This document shows positions 36,523 through 45,694 of a DNA stretch of 64,000 bases, one piece after another. Origin of the DNA: Chryseobacterium tagetis (GTDB lineage: Bacteria; Bacteroidota; Bacteroidia; Flavobacteriales; Weeksellaceae); assembly GCF_016735585.2 (NCBI RefSeq), contig NZ_JAERSE020000001.1, positions 744,001-808,000 on the forward strand, in the 5' to 3' direction. Under the pieces are notes generated by a model. The model saw only the letters and a list, made by a program, of their open reading frames with translations. It was not told the origin of the DNA and made no database searches. A program made the position numbers and the translations under genes. The first letter of the stretch is position 1; the number at the start of each line of letters is the position of its first letter.

Positions 36523-36559
36523 ATACTGAAATAATGAAAAAAGGTTTGAGAGTTGATGA

Positions 36560-36599
36560 AAAATAAGAGACTTTTTAAATTTAAAAAGTCTCTTATTTT
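36560..36599 (-). terminator. Perfect 20-bp palindrome, terminator of the phosphorylase gene
   Basis: AAAATAAGAGACTTTTTAAA (36560-36579) and its exact complement (36580-36599), with A/T ends that suit termination in either direction. It directly follows the stop codon of the minus-strand nucleoside phosphorylase. Confidence 0.8.
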
Positions 36600-36605
36600 A
36601 TATAT

Positions 36606-37460
36606 TTATTTTACAATTCTCTCCAACACCCATTCGATCAGATTCTTTTCAGAAGTATGATGATCTGCCGAGAATTCTCCGCGTCTTCTGTTGGCAATGA
36701 CGTTGTTTACGGTAATTGCTTTGTGCCCTAAAAGTTTAGATAACGCATAGATCGCAGAAGTTTCCATTTCAAAGTTGGTGACTCCAAGATCATTTAAAGT
36801 TTCCAAAAACTTGTCGTCAACAGCTTTTAAACGAAGCTGTCTTCCCTGAGGAGCGTAAAATCCCGGGAAAGTCGCTGTATTTCCGTGATATTTTGCGTCT
36901 TTGTATAGTTCTCCCAATTCTTCTGCCCATTCTGCGAAATACAACATGGGCTTGATTTTCGGATAAGGGAACTGAGACAGAAAGTTCTTTGAAAATTCAT
37001 TCTCAAATTCATAATCCTGATAAAAATGCATCAAACCATCCAATCCTACAACGTTTTGCGTAACGAGCATATTGTCAACCTGAACCTCAGGATTTACACT
37101 TCCGCAAGTTCCCATTCTGAATAACTGAAGCGCAGAATGTTCCGTTTTGAACTCTTTATTTTTAAGGTCAATATTTACTAAAGCATCAAGCTCATTCATG
37201 ACGATGTCAATATTTTCTGTTCCGATTCCGGTTGACATTACCGTGATTCTTTCGCCTCTTAAAGTTCCTGTATGGGTGTAGAATTCTCTTTTATTTTTCT
37301 TAACCTCTACTTTATCAAAATATTTCGAAACCTTCGCTACACGATCCGGATCTCCAACAAGGATGATCTTTTCCGCAATATCTTCAGGTAAAAGGTTTAA
37401 GTGATAAACACTTCCATCTTCGTTCAGAACAAGCTCTGAAGCCGCAAGTTTATTTAGCAT
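36606..37460 (-). CDS. Nucleoside phosphorylase (uridine phosphorylase-like)
   Basis: 284 residues of the purine/uridine phosphorylase (NP-I) fold, splitting nucleosides with phosphate. Phosphate-binding region VGDPDRVAKVSKYFD, ribose/substrate region MSTGIGTENIDIVMNELDAL and LFRMGTCGS, and the NFEMETSAIYALSKLLG motif. Uridine is the likeliest substrate by similarity, but others are possible. Confidence 0.85.
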   Translation of the reverse strand: MLNKLAASELVLNEDGSVYHLNLLPEDIAEKIILVGDPDRVAKVSKYFDKVEVKKNKREFYTHTGTLRGERITVMSTGIGTENIDIVMNELDALVNIDLKNKEFKTEHSALQLFRMGTCGSVNPEVQVDNMLVTQNVVGLDGLMHFYQDYEFENEFSKNFLSQFPYPKIKPMLYFAEWAEELGELYKDAKYHGNTATFPGFYAPQGRQLRLKAVDDKFLETLNDLGVTNFEMETSAIYALSKLLGHKAITVNNVIANRRRGEFSADHHTSEKNLIEWVLERIVK

Positions 37461-37478
37461 AAATATGTTTTTTATAGT

Positions 37479-37682
37479 TTAAACTGTAATTTGATTTTTG
37501 CAATCTTTAAAATCCTCCCCAATATCCTTCATCATTATTTTAAAACCGGAATCAATATAGAAATTGACCGCTGAGTAATGAATTTGATTTCGGGATTTAA
37601 AATTAATAAAAAATCCTTGAAAACAAACGTAAACATTATTTAATTCAAACTTAAAATTACGGTAACGCAGTATTCGCTTCAT
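37479..37682 (-). CDS. Possible small hypothetical protein
   Basis: 67 residues from the ATG at 37682 (MKRILRYRNFKFELNNVYVC...), ending 19 bp before the phosphorylase start. It lies in an intergenic gap and is not a shadow of another gene. Neither family nor strong support is seen; it could be chance. Confidence 0.3.
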   Translation of the reverse strand: MKRILRYRNFKFELNNVYVCFQGFFINFKSRNQIHYSAVNFYIDSGFKIMMKDIGEDFKDCKNQITV

Positions 37683-37687
37683 GTCAA

Positions 37688-37695
37688 TAGTTTTG
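37688..37695 (+). promoter_or_regulatory. -7 element for the peroxidase gene
   Basis: TAGTTTTG matches TAnnTTTG, 15 bp before the ATG at 37711. Confidence 0.5.
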
Positions 37696-37710
37696 CGCAA
37701 AAAATAATTG

Positions 37711-39537
37711 ATGAAATTTTATCCTATTGCTCTTCTTGTTCTGTTAGCTGGTTTTGCTGTAATGTCTTTTAATTCTGTTGATAAAGGAGTGGAAAGCGAA
37801 AGTACAATGATCAACATAGGACTGACAGATTTTAAAAACAAACTGAATCAGCTAAAAACGGATACACATCAGTTTTCGGAGGATAAAATTTCCCTGGATC
37901 AGCTTCAACAATCTTTAAAAAACACCAGAAATTCTTTTAAAGAAATTGAATTTTATGTGGCCTATCATTATCCTGAATTTACCAAAACCCATTTAAATGC
38001 AGCGCCATTATTTCACATTGAAGCAGCAGGAACAACAGCTTACACGCTTCCTCCGGAAGGATTGCAGGTATTGGATGAACTGATTTTTTCTGATGAAGTA
38101 GCGGAACAAAAAGAGAAAATTAAATCGATCACCAATTTCTTATACAACAGTTTTGCAAACTTCTATTTAAGTGCAATGAAAAATGGTTTGAGTAAAGGAA
38201 ATAATAAAACGTTACCATTAAGAATCGAGCTGATCAGAATATACAGTTTGGGAGTTACGGGTTTTGATACTCCGGGTTCGTTAAATGTTTCTGAAGAGGC
38301 AAATCATGCTTTTTCCGGAATGAAAAGGTATATTAATGATGATCCTTATTTTAAAAATTATACGACTCAGAAAGCAAATTCAATCCTGAAAGAAGGGATC
38401 GATTATCTTTCAAAGAATACGGATTTTGAAACTTTTGACAGAATTGAGTTCTATAAAAAATATATTCAGCCTTTATATGAAGAGTTTGGAAAATGGGATG
38501 GAAGAAGTGACGATCTGAAAGAATTTTCCGGCTGGAATGTTAATAATAAAAACCTTTTCAGCAGCGATTTTCTGAATCCTTATTTCTACACTTTATTAAA
38601 GCAAAATGAAGACAGTGAAGATTTAAGAAAATTAGGAAAAGAGATTTTTTATGATCAGAATCTGAGTGATAACGGGAAAATGAGTTGTGCAACCTGTCAT
38701 TTACCTGAAAATGCATTTACTGATTTAAAAACAAAGTCTCAGAGTAATGTAGAAGGGAAAACGGTATTGAGAAATTCGCCGTCTTTATATAATGCTGTTT
38801 TTGCGAAAAGATTTTTTTATGATCTAAGAGCTTTTTATCTTGAACAGCAAGCAGAACATGTAATTTATAATGAAGATGAGTTCAATACAAGCTATGAAAG
38901 CGTCATCCGGAAATTAAAAACCAATAAGGAGTACAAAAAAGCCTTCAAAGCAGCTTTTAAAAACGGAGAGGTAAGCAAAGAAAACTTTTCTAAAGCGTTA
39001 AGTTCTTATGTAGCATCACTATACTCTTATGAAAGTGATTTTGATCAGTTCATGAGAAATGAAAAGGAAATTTCTTCCGATGCGAAAGAAGGATTTAATT
39101 TATTTATGGGAAAAGCGAATTGTGCAACCTGCCATTTTGCGCCTAATTTCTCTGGTCTGGTTCCGCCGTTCTTTAATGAAAATGAATCGGAAGTTTTGGG
39201 AATTACCAAAAAGCCGATCAGCCAAAAACCATTGGAACTTGATACTGATAAAGGAAGAGTAAACAGTCCTGTAAAAAAAGAAAATTCTTGGATCTACGAA
39301 AACTCTTTTAAAACGGTAACGGTAAGGAATATTGCCTTGACAAAACCGTACTTCCACAACGGTGCTTTTAATACGCTGGAAGAAGTTCTGGATTTTTATA
39401 ATGAAGGGGGAGGAGAAGGTCTCGGTCTGAAGCTGAAGAATCAAACGCTGGCTCCGGACAAACTGAACCTTACCCAGAAAGAAATGAAACAAATTATTGC
39501 ATTCCTGAATTCTTTGACAGATGTAAGCAAAAAATAA
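37711..39537 (+). CDS. Di-heme cytochrome c peroxidase with long N-terminal domain
   Basis: 608 residues from ATG 37711 (a TTG lies one codon upstream). Exported (MKFYPIALLVLLAGFAV). The C-terminal half (about 300-608) is a MauG/CcpA-type di-heme peroxidase with heme motifs CATCH at residues 326-330 and 471-475, and RNIALTKPYFHNGAF near the end. The first ~290 residues form an extra helical domain not found in the common ~340-residue peroxidases. It would reduce H2O2 or act on another periplasmic substrate; the partner is unknown. Confidence 0.85.
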   Translation: MKFYPIALLVLLAGFAVMSFNSVDKGVESESTMINIGLTDFKNKLNQLKTDTHQFSEDKISLDQLQQSLKNTRNSFKEIEFYVAYHYPEFTKTHLNAAPLFHIEAAGTTAYTLPPEGLQVLDELIFSDEVAEQKEKIKSITNFLYNSFANFYLSAMKNGLSKGNNKTLPLRIELIRIYSLGVTGFDTPGSLNVSEEANHAFSGMKRYINDDPYFKNYTTQKANSILKEGIDYLSKNTDFETFDRIEFYKKYIQPLYEEFGKWDGRSDDLKEFSGWNVNNKNLFSSDFLNPYFYTLLKQNEDSEDLRKLGKEIFYDQNLSDNGKMSCATCHLPENAFTDLKTKSQSNVEGKTVLRNSPSLYNAVFAKRFFYDLRAFYLEQQAEHVIYNEDEFNTSYESVIRKLKTNKEYKKAFKAAFKNGEVSKENFSKALSSYVASLYSYESDFDQFMRNEKEISSDAKEGFNLFMGKANCATCHFAPNFSGLVPPFFNENESEVLGITKKPISQKPLELDTDKGRVNSPVKKENSWIYENSFKTVTVRNIALTKPYFHNGAFNTLEEVLDFYNEGGGEGLGLKLKNQTLAPDKLNLTQKEMKQIIAFLNSLTDVSKK

Positions 39538-39564
39538 CAGTCAATTATCAGTTTTTATTATAGC

Positions 39565-39609
39565 AACAGCCTGTGTTTTAAATTTAAAATGCAGGCTGTT
39601 TTATTTTTA
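39565..39609 (+). terminator. Terminator after the peroxidase gene
   Basis: AACAGCCTG pairs with CAGGCTGTT, followed by TTATTTTT, 28 bp after the stop codon. Confidence 0.75.
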
Positions 39610-39731
39610 AATTTCACAATAGGTAGATTTATTAATACTCTGTTAACCTGATTAACATTAGGTTTTTGATTAATTAATATTTAATAATATTTATTTAAAG
39701 TCCTATTAACAGGGCCTTAAAGACAATAAAA

Positions 39732-39739
39732 TAGCTTTG
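39732..39739 (+). promoter_or_regulatory. -7 element of the PhoX-like gene
   Basis: TAGCTTTG followed by C matches TAnnTTTG, 26 bp before the start codon at 39766. Confidence 0.6.
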
Positions 39740-39765
39740 CAACGTCTAATAAATCGAAATTTAAA

Positions 39766-41910
39766 ATGAAAAGAAAACTACTAACAGTTGCAGCTCTTGC
39801 AATGGTCACGGGTTCGTTATTGAACGCTCAGACTTTTATTTTCAACAAGAATTCTTCTTGGAAATACAATGACAACAACACAGCTTTGGCTGCACAATGG
39901 AAAGACACCAACTATGATGTTTCTGCATGGTCTCAGGGAAATGGTCCTTTAGGATATGGAGATCCGGTAACCACTCTTACAAACACGGGGCTCATCACTG
40001 CTTATTTTGCTAAAGACTTCACCGTGAACCTTAATGATCTTTCAACTTCAATGGAACTGGGAGTAATGAGAGACGACGGTATCGTTGTTTATCTTAATGG
40101 AGAAGAGGTTGTAAGAGACAATATGCCAACCGGAACAATTGATTTCAGTACATTGTCCAGTACAACAATTGATGGAGCAGCAGAAAGTGTATATAACATT
40201 TTTACAATTCCAAAATCTAAATTTGTAAACGGAAACAACAGAATCTCTATCGAATTGCATAACAGAGGAGCAACAAGTTCAGATTTAAGAATTGATGCAT
40301 ATCTTAAAACTATTGTGTCAACAACTCCGGTTCCTTGTAATGCGAATCATATCAGCTGCTTTACTTCTATCGTTCCTACGGCTCAAACCAATAAACTGAT
40401 CATTCCTGTAGAGCACAACTATCAATTGATCTTAAAAGAAGGTGATAATTATACAGAAGGAGGAGGATTAGTAGGTGGTCAGAATGACTTTACAGCCTAT
40501 GTTCCGAAAAACGGAAGTGCTACCAACGGATATCTTTCTGTAAACCACGAAACGAATCCTGGAGGGGTAACCATGGCTGAAATCAATTATAATGCGTCTA
40601 CAAAACTTTGGCAGTTAACAAAATCCAGAGCGGTAAGCTTTTCTGCTCCAAGTCTGGTTCAGACAATCAGAAACTGTTCAGGAGGAGTTACGCCTTGGGG
40701 AACAGTCGTTACGGCTGAAGAACAGACGACTTCAAGTGACGTGAACGGAGATGGAATGAAAGATTACGGATGGTTGGTAGAAATAGATCCTGCAACCGCT
40801 CAGGTAATTTCTCAAAATGCTGACGGTTCAAAAGGGAAACTTTGGCAGATGGGAATTATGAATCACGAAAACGTAGTGATCAACAATGCAGGAACAACAG
40901 CTTATTATGGGGAAGATGGCGGAACTCACATGGTGTACAAATATGTAATGGATACTCCGAATAACCTTTCTTCAGGAAATTTATTTGTTTTAAAACTGGA
41001 TCAGGGATTAAGTGGAGGAGATCCTGTTGCCACTACAGCAACATGGATTCAGGTTCCTAACAAAACAAAAGCAGACCAGAACAACACAACTGCTTTGGCA
41101 CAGTCTTTAGGAGGAACTTCTTTCAACGGAATTGAAGATGTTGATATTAGCCCGATTGACGGTAAAATTTACTTTACTGCAAAAGGATTGAATAAAGTAT
41201 ACAGATTGCAGGACAACGGAACTACAGCTTCTCAAGTTGAAACTTTCGTAGGTGGTCTTACCACAAACTATTCTTTCACTACCGCTCAGGGAACAAAAAC
41301 GGAAGCTTGGGGAGACGGAAACGACAACCTTACATTTGACGAACTTGGAAATCTTTGGGTGCTTCAGGATGGTGGTAAAAACTACATTTGGGTAATTGCT
41401 CCGGATCATACTCAGGCGAATCCAAAAGTGAAACTGTTCGCTTCTATGCCTGCAGGTGCAGAACCGACTGGTCTTACCTTTACACCGGATCATAAATTCG
41501 GATTCTTCTCTATTCAGCACCCGGATTCTACGATCACTACAGATGTAGATGCTACAGGAAATACTATCAATTATATCGGAAAATCTGCAACAATCGTAGT
41601 GGCTCTTAAAAATAATTTGGGAACTGCAGGATCTCTGGGAACAGGTGAAGTGCATGCAGAAGCAGAAGTAACAGTTGCTCCAAACCCAACTTCAGGAATC
41701 GTGAAGATTAATTCTCCAAAAGGATTGAAAAATATTGCGGTAACCGCTTACAGCATGGATGGTAAAATTGTGTTCACTCAGAAATTCTCAGGAACAAGCA
41801 ATGCCTTAGATTTAGACTTTACAAGACAACTTGAATCTTCCCGAGTTTTGATTTTAAATATCGAAGCCGACGGTGGATTCCAGAAAACGGTAAAACTTTT
41901 GAAAAAATAA
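39766..41910 (+). CDS. PhoX/DUF839-like phosphatase with T9SS sorting domain
   Basis: A 714-residue exported protein (signal ending LLNAQT). Residues about 20-185 form a jelly-roll-like N-terminal domain. From about 190 a PhoX-type (DUF839) beta-propeller phosphatase follows (GGLVGGQNDFTAYVP, YLSVNHETNPGG, GGVTPWGTVVTAEEQ, ISPIDGKIYFTA). The end (VAPNPTSGIVKINSP...VKLLKK) is a type A sorting domain, so it should be released or surface-attached. PhoX enzymes are Ca/Fe-dependent alkaline phosphatases; activity here is inferred. Confidence 0.82.
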   Translation: MKRKLLTVAALAMVTGSLLNAQTFIFNKNSSWKYNDNNTALAAQWKDTNYDVSAWSQGNGPLGYGDPVTTLTNTGLITAYFAKDFTVNLNDLSTSMELGVMRDDGIVVYLNGEEVVRDNMPTGTIDFSTLSSTTIDGAAESVYNIFTIPKSKFVNGNNRISIELHNRGATSSDLRIDAYLKTIVSTTPVPCNANHISCFTSIVPTAQTNKLIIPVEHNYQLILKEGDNYTEGGGLVGGQNDFTAYVPKNGSATNGYLSVNHETNPGGVTMAEINYNASTKLWQLTKSRAVSFSAPSLVQTIRNCSGGVTPWGTVVTAEEQTTSSDVNGDGMKDYGWLVEIDPATAQVISQNADGSKGKLWQMGIMNHENVVINNAGTTAYYGEDGGTHMVYKYVMDTPNNLSSGNLFVLKLDQGLSGGDPVATTATWIQVPNKTKADQNNTTALAQSLGGTSFNGIEDVDISPIDGKIYFTAKGLNKVYRLQDNGTTASQVETFVGGLTTNYSFTTAQGTKTEAWGDGNDNLTFDELGNLWVLQDGGKNYIWVIAPDHTQANPKVKLFASMPAGAEPTGLTFTPDHKFGFFSIQHPDSTITTDVDATGNTINYIGKSATIVVALKNNLGTAGSLGTGEVHAEAEVTVAPNPTSGIVKINSPKGLKNIAVTAYSMDGKIVFTQKFSGTSNALDLDFTRQLESSRVLILNIEADGGFQKTVKLLKK

Positions 41911-41924
41911 TCTTAATAATTCTA

Positions 41925-41957
41925 AGCTGCCGGTAATTTGATTACCGGTGGCTTTTT
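41925..41957 (+). terminator. Terminator after the PhoX-like gene
   Basis: GCCGGTAAT pairs with ATTACCGGTGGC (loop TTG), then TTTTTT. It lies across the extended 5' frame of the next gene, supporting a start at 41965 for that gene. Confidence 0.85.
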
Positions 41958-41964
41958 TCTATCT

Positions 41965-42864
41965 ATGAAAAAAATCTTTTTTTCTATTTTTATACTTCTT
42001 CTTTCGCAGGCAAAAGCACAGATTGATCCTGTGAAATATCCTACGTATACCAATGTTGAAGATGCTCTGAAAAGTGGCCAAACCATTTACAGTATGAGTT
42101 TCAGAGGAAAAACAATGTTTAATCTTCCTGCTGAAATTCAACAGTTACAGTCAATGTTCTTCCTGAATTTAATGGAAAATAAGTTCGAGAAAATGGATGA
42201 GTCAATTTTTGCATTAAAAGAACTGACGATTCTAAACCTGAACGAAAACAGTATTAAATTCATTCCTGATGAAATTGCCGAACTTCAGAAATTGGAAAGC
42301 TTTTCGATCAATTTAAATGAACTGACAAGCATTAATCCGAATCTGACAAAACTTCAGAAATTAAAAGTGATTCATTTGGATGCCAATAACCTGAACGTAT
42401 TTCCTGAAGCGTTATTAAAAATTCCTAGTCTTGAGGAAATTAATCTGCAGGGAAATCAGATCAGTTTTATTGCTAAAGATTTAGATGAAATTAAAAATTT
42501 AAAATCATTGAATCTGGCCTCCAATCAGATCAAAGATTTAGGAAACTTAGAATTTCCGAAGCAATTAAAATATCTGGAATTACAACAAAACTCTATATCA
42601 AAACTTCCTGAAGATTTATTTCAGTCAAAGAATCTGGAATTTTTAAATGTGAGTCAGAACAATATCAAAGAAATTTCACCTAAAGTAAAAGGTTTGAAAA
42701 ATGTAGTCAGTATGAATCTGGCGAATAATGATTTAAAAGATCTTCCAACCGAATTTTCACAATTGAAAAATCTTAAAACATTAATATTAACGGGCAACCC
42801 AATGGAAAAAACAACCATTGAAAAACTAAAAGCCATGATGCCGGAAACCCAAATTTATTTCTAA
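41965..42864 (+). CDS. Exported leucine-rich repeat protein
   Basis: 299 residues from ATG 41965 (MKKIFFSIFILLLSQAKAQ signal); the longer frame from 41938 would start inside the terminator. About nine leucine-rich repeats of 22-23 residues (for example LTILNLNENSIKFIPDEIAEL) fill residues about 55-290. There is no sorting domain, so it is probably periplasmic. LRRs bind proteins; the partner is unknown. Confidence 0.85.
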   Translation: MKKIFFSIFILLLSQAKAQIDPVKYPTYTNVEDALKSGQTIYSMSFRGKTMFNLPAEIQQLQSMFFLNLMENKFEKMDESIFALKELTILNLNENSIKFIPDEIAELQKLESFSINLNELTSINPNLTKLQKLKVIHLDANNLNVFPEALLKIPSLEEINLQGNQISFIAKDLDEIKNLKSLNLASNQIKDLGNLEFPKQLKYLELQQNSISKLPEDLFQSKNLEFLNVSQNNIKEISPKVKGLKNVVSMNLANNDLKDLPTEFSQLKNLKTLILTGNPMEKTTIEKLKAMMPETQIYF

Positions 42865-42867
42865 AAT

Positions 42868-43191
42868 TTACCCGCCGACTCTTTTAGTTTTATATCCCAT
42901 TTCCTTAAGGATATTCATTATTTTATCACGATTATCTCCTTGAATAATAATCGTTCCATCCTTTTCAGAACCACCTATTCCAAGGGTGGTTTTTATTTTT
43001 TTTGAGATATTTTTAAGCTCTTCCTCACTGCCTTCCCAACCTTCAACAATCGTTACAGGTTTGCCGTTTCTTCCTTTTTTCTCAAACTTACATACCAAAG
43101 GTTCTTTCTGCTTGAACTGTTCTTCAGGCATCTTAAAATCCTGCTCTTCATGATCAGGAAAAAGGTTCTTTAATTGATCTCTCAAATCCAT
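42868..43191 (-). CDS. yciH: SUI1/YciH-family translation factor
   Basis: A 107-residue member of the eIF1/SUI1 (YciH) family, thought to help start-codon selection at the 30S subunit. The GRNGKPVTIVEGWEGSEEEL and LGIGGSEKDGTIIIQGD stretches carry the family signature. Full length for the bacterial form. It converges with the LRR gene (stop codons 3 bp apart). Confidence 0.9.
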   Translation of the reverse strand: MDLRDQLKNLFPDHEEQDFKMPEEQFKQKEPLVCKFEKKGRNGKPVTIVEGWEGSEEELKNISKKIKTTLGIGGSEKDGTIIIQGDNRDKIMNILKEMGYKTKRVGG

Positions 43192-43195
43192 AGAG

Positions 43196-43203
43196 CAAAA
43201 TTA
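43196..43203 (-). promoter_or_regulatory. -7 element of the SUI1 gene
   Basis: On the minus strand TAATTTTG matches TAnnTTTG, directly before the start codon at 43191; the leader would be very short. Confidence 0.4.
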
Positions 43204-43239
43204 ATAAAATTCTATAGAAGAAAAAGAAAGATAGAGTAG

Positions 43240-43814
43240 TTAATAATATTTGACTTTTAATAACTTCAAATTTTCTGGAAGTTTATTTTTTACATTTTTA
43301 TTGATTTGGGTCCAGCTTTCATGGTTTTCAAAATTGAAGTCTCCATAAAAAGATATAAACTCTTTTATTTCTTTACTTATTAATTCTAAATCTCCATAAA
43401 TTTTTTGAACAGCTAAATCATAAAAATCACCATAACCATATAGAAATGTATTTTCTAAATCTGTCAATCCCTTATAATAAGCAATTTCGTTAATTATTAA
43501 TGAAACTATATTAATGCTTATGCTTCCTAGCTCTAAAAGATGGGATAATATACCAATTATAGCTCTCGAAACGACTTCAATATTAAAATTTTGAGTATTG
43601 TTATTTAAAATTGAGATTGTATCATTTATATTTCTGGAGTCTGTTGCTAGCTCAATGATAACGTAATCAAGTCGGTTGAAGCATCAATAACTTTATCAGC
43701 CCAATCTATTATAAATTTTGTATCAATTGCATTTTTCTTCAGAAGAATTTCATAGACTTTAAATAAGTTTTGATATTTATTTTGAATAATTTCCATACGG
43801 CTAAAAATAGACAT
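43240..43814 (-). pseudogene. Unknown protein gene with one frameshift
   Basis: From ATG 43814 the frame reads MSIFSRMEIIQNKYQNLFK... to LSLS and a stop. A frame shifted by one base gives DYVIIELATDSRN and continues open through GLTDLENTFLYGYGDFYDLA to the stop at 43240. Joined, the product would be about 190 residues. No signal peptide and no family recognised; AT-rich. It is a decayed gene or has a one-base error near 43670-43680. Confidence 0.5.
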
Positions 43815-43981
43815 TATTAATTCTAAGTATATGAAATTACTAATTTTTTAAAATTACTTTTCAATTTTTAACTGGAGTTTCCCAATCTGGAATTTTTAAT
43901 TCTTTATTTCAATACAAAAGAAAGATGATCATTTTAAACAAAATTTAAGTCGATCAATTCTTCCATTCATTTCAAAATAAA

Positions 43982-43989
43982 TAAATTTG
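43982..43989 (+). promoter_or_regulatory. -7 element of gpmI
   Basis: TAAATTTG matches TAnnTTTG, 19 bp before the start codon. Confidence 0.6.
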
Positions 43990-44008
43990 TAGTACAAAAG
44001 TTTACATA

Positions 44009-45550
44009 ATGTCAAAAAAAGCAATATTGGCCATTCTTGACGGATGGGGATTGGGAATGAATCCGGACGTTTCAGCACTAGATAAAGCAAACACACCATT
44101 TATAGATAACTGTCTTAAAAATTATCCGCATACTACACTTGAAGCGAGTGGTTTGGCAGTAGGTTTACCGGCCGGACAAATGGGGAATTCAGAAGTAGGA
44201 CACATGAATCTGGGAGCGGGAAGAGTCGTTTACCAAAATCTGGTAAAGCTGAATATGGCGGTTGAAAACGGTACTCTTGGACATGAGAAAGTGATTCAGG
44301 ATGCCTTTGAATATGCTAAAAAAGAGAACAAAAAAGTACACTTCATCGGTTTGGTTTCCAACGGAGGGGTGCATTCACATATCAATCATTTAAAAGGTCT
44401 TTTAACGGCTGCAAAAGAGTTCGGATTAAACGAAAACGTTTTTGTTCATGCCTTTACAGATGGTCGTGACTGTGATCCGCTTTCTGGAAAAGGTTTTATT
44501 GAAGAACTTCAGAACCATATGGCGTCTACGACAGGGAAATTGGCAACAATTGTCGGAAGATATTACGCGATGGACAGAGATAAAAGATGGGAGCGTGTAA
44601 AGTTGGCTTATGATGCATTGGTAGAAGGTATCGGAACAGAAACCACAGATGCATTGGCAGCAATTCAGGATTCTTACAATAATAATGTAACTGATGAATT
44701 CATCAAGCCAATTATTTTAACGCAAACAACGGAAACAGGAAACGTAGTGCCGGTTGCTAAAATTATTGATAATGATGTAGTAATTTGTTTCAATTTCCGT
44801 ACAGACAGAGGAAGAGAGATTACAGAAGTACTTTCTCAGCAGGATTTCCCAGATTTCTCGATGAAAAAACTGAATCTTTTCTATGTGACTCTTACGAATT
44901 ACGATAAAACATTCCAAAATGTACATGTTGTTTTTGATGAAAACGTTCTTCAGGAAACGATGGGAGAAGTGTTGGAAAGAAACCATAAAACACAGATCAG
45001 AATTGCAGAAACTGAAAAATATCCTCACGTTACATTCTTCTTTTCAGGAGGTCGTGAAGAGGAGTTTGTAGGAGAAAGAAGATTGCTTTGTCCGAGTCCG
45101 AAAGACGTTCCGACTTATGATTTGAAACCGGAAATGTCTGCTTATGATATTACCAATGCTATCGTTCCTGAACTTGAAAATGGTACAGCTGATTTTGTAT
45201 GTTTAAACTTTGCAAATACAGATATGGTAGGTCATACAGGAGTTTTCTCAGCAGCAGTAAAAGCAGCGGAAGTGGTGGATTCATGTATTGAAAAAGTAGC
45301 TACGGCAGCTTATGAAAACGGGTATGCTGTTTTCATTTTGGCAGATCACGGAAATTCTGATGTAATGATCAACCCAGACGGAACACCGAATACACAGCAT
45401 TCTACCAACCTTGTTCCTTTCATCGTAATGGATAAAGACCACACCTGGAATCTTAAGCCTGGAAAATTAGGAGATGTTGCTCCAACCATTTTAAAAGTAA
45501 TGGGAATAGATGCGCCGGAAATTATGACAGGAGATATTTTAGTGAGCTAA
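44009..45550 (+). CDS. gpmI: 2,3-bisphosphoglycerate-independent phosphoglycerate mutase
   Basis: A 513-residue enzyme converting 3-phosphoglycerate to 2-phosphoglycerate in glycolysis. The start AILDGWG binds metal; Ser61 in QMGNSEVGH is the phosphorylated serine. TDGRDCDP, RYYAMDRDKRWERV and FILADHGNSD are further signature segments. Length is normal (about 510). It has its own promoter and terminator. Confidence 0.97.
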   Translation: MSKKAILAILDGWGLGMNPDVSALDKANTPFIDNCLKNYPHTTLEASGLAVGLPAGQMGNSEVGHMNLGAGRVVYQNLVKLNMAVENGTLGHEKVIQDAFEYAKKENKKVHFIGLVSNGGVHSHINHLKGLLTAAKEFGLNENVFVHAFTDGRDCDPLSGKGFIEELQNHMASTTGKLATIVGRYYAMDRDKRWERVKLAYDALVEGIGTETTDALAAIQDSYNNNVTDEFIKPIILTQTTETGNVVPVAKIIDNDVVICFNFRTDRGREITEVLSQQDFPDFSMKKLNLFYVTLTNYDKTFQNVHVVFDENVLQETMGEVLERNHKTQIRIAETEKYPHVTFFFSGGREEEFVGERRLLCPSPKDVPTYDLKPEMSAYDITNAIVPELENGTADFVCLNFANTDMVGHTGVFSAAVKAAEVVDSCIEKVATAAYENGYAVFILADHGNSDVMINPDGTPNTQHSTNLVPFIVMDKDHTWNLKPGKLGDVAPTILKVMGIDAPEIMTGDILVS

Positions 45551-45570
45551 AAATAATAATATAATTAAAG

Positions 45571-45605
45571 AATTGCCGTTATTACTTCAATAACGGCAAT
45601 TTTTA
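45571..45605 (+). terminator. Terminator of gpmI
   Basis: AATTGCCGTTATT pairs with AATAACGGCAATT (13 bp, loop ACTTC), then TTTT. Confidence 0.85.
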
Positions 45606-45662
45606 TGATTAATATCAGAAAGAGTTAACATAATATTATGTCTTAAATAATAAATAATATCA

Positions 45663-45670
45663 TATCTTTG
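45663..45670 (+). promoter_or_regulatory. -7 element of the desaturase gene
   Basis: TATCTTTG matches TAnnTTTG, 24 bp before the start codon. Confidence 0.6.
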
Positions 45671-45694
45671 TAAATTAAAATCTAAATTTATATA

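Noticed and set aside
41107..41655. 182-residue frame on the minus strand
   Set aside because: It lies entirely opposite the PhoX-like propeller gene, is rich in Ser/Cys/Arg, and lacks any recognisable domain.
41938..41964. Extended start of the LRR protein
   Set aside because: It lies in the terminator stem of the upstream gene, and the ATG at 41965 starts a clear signal peptide.
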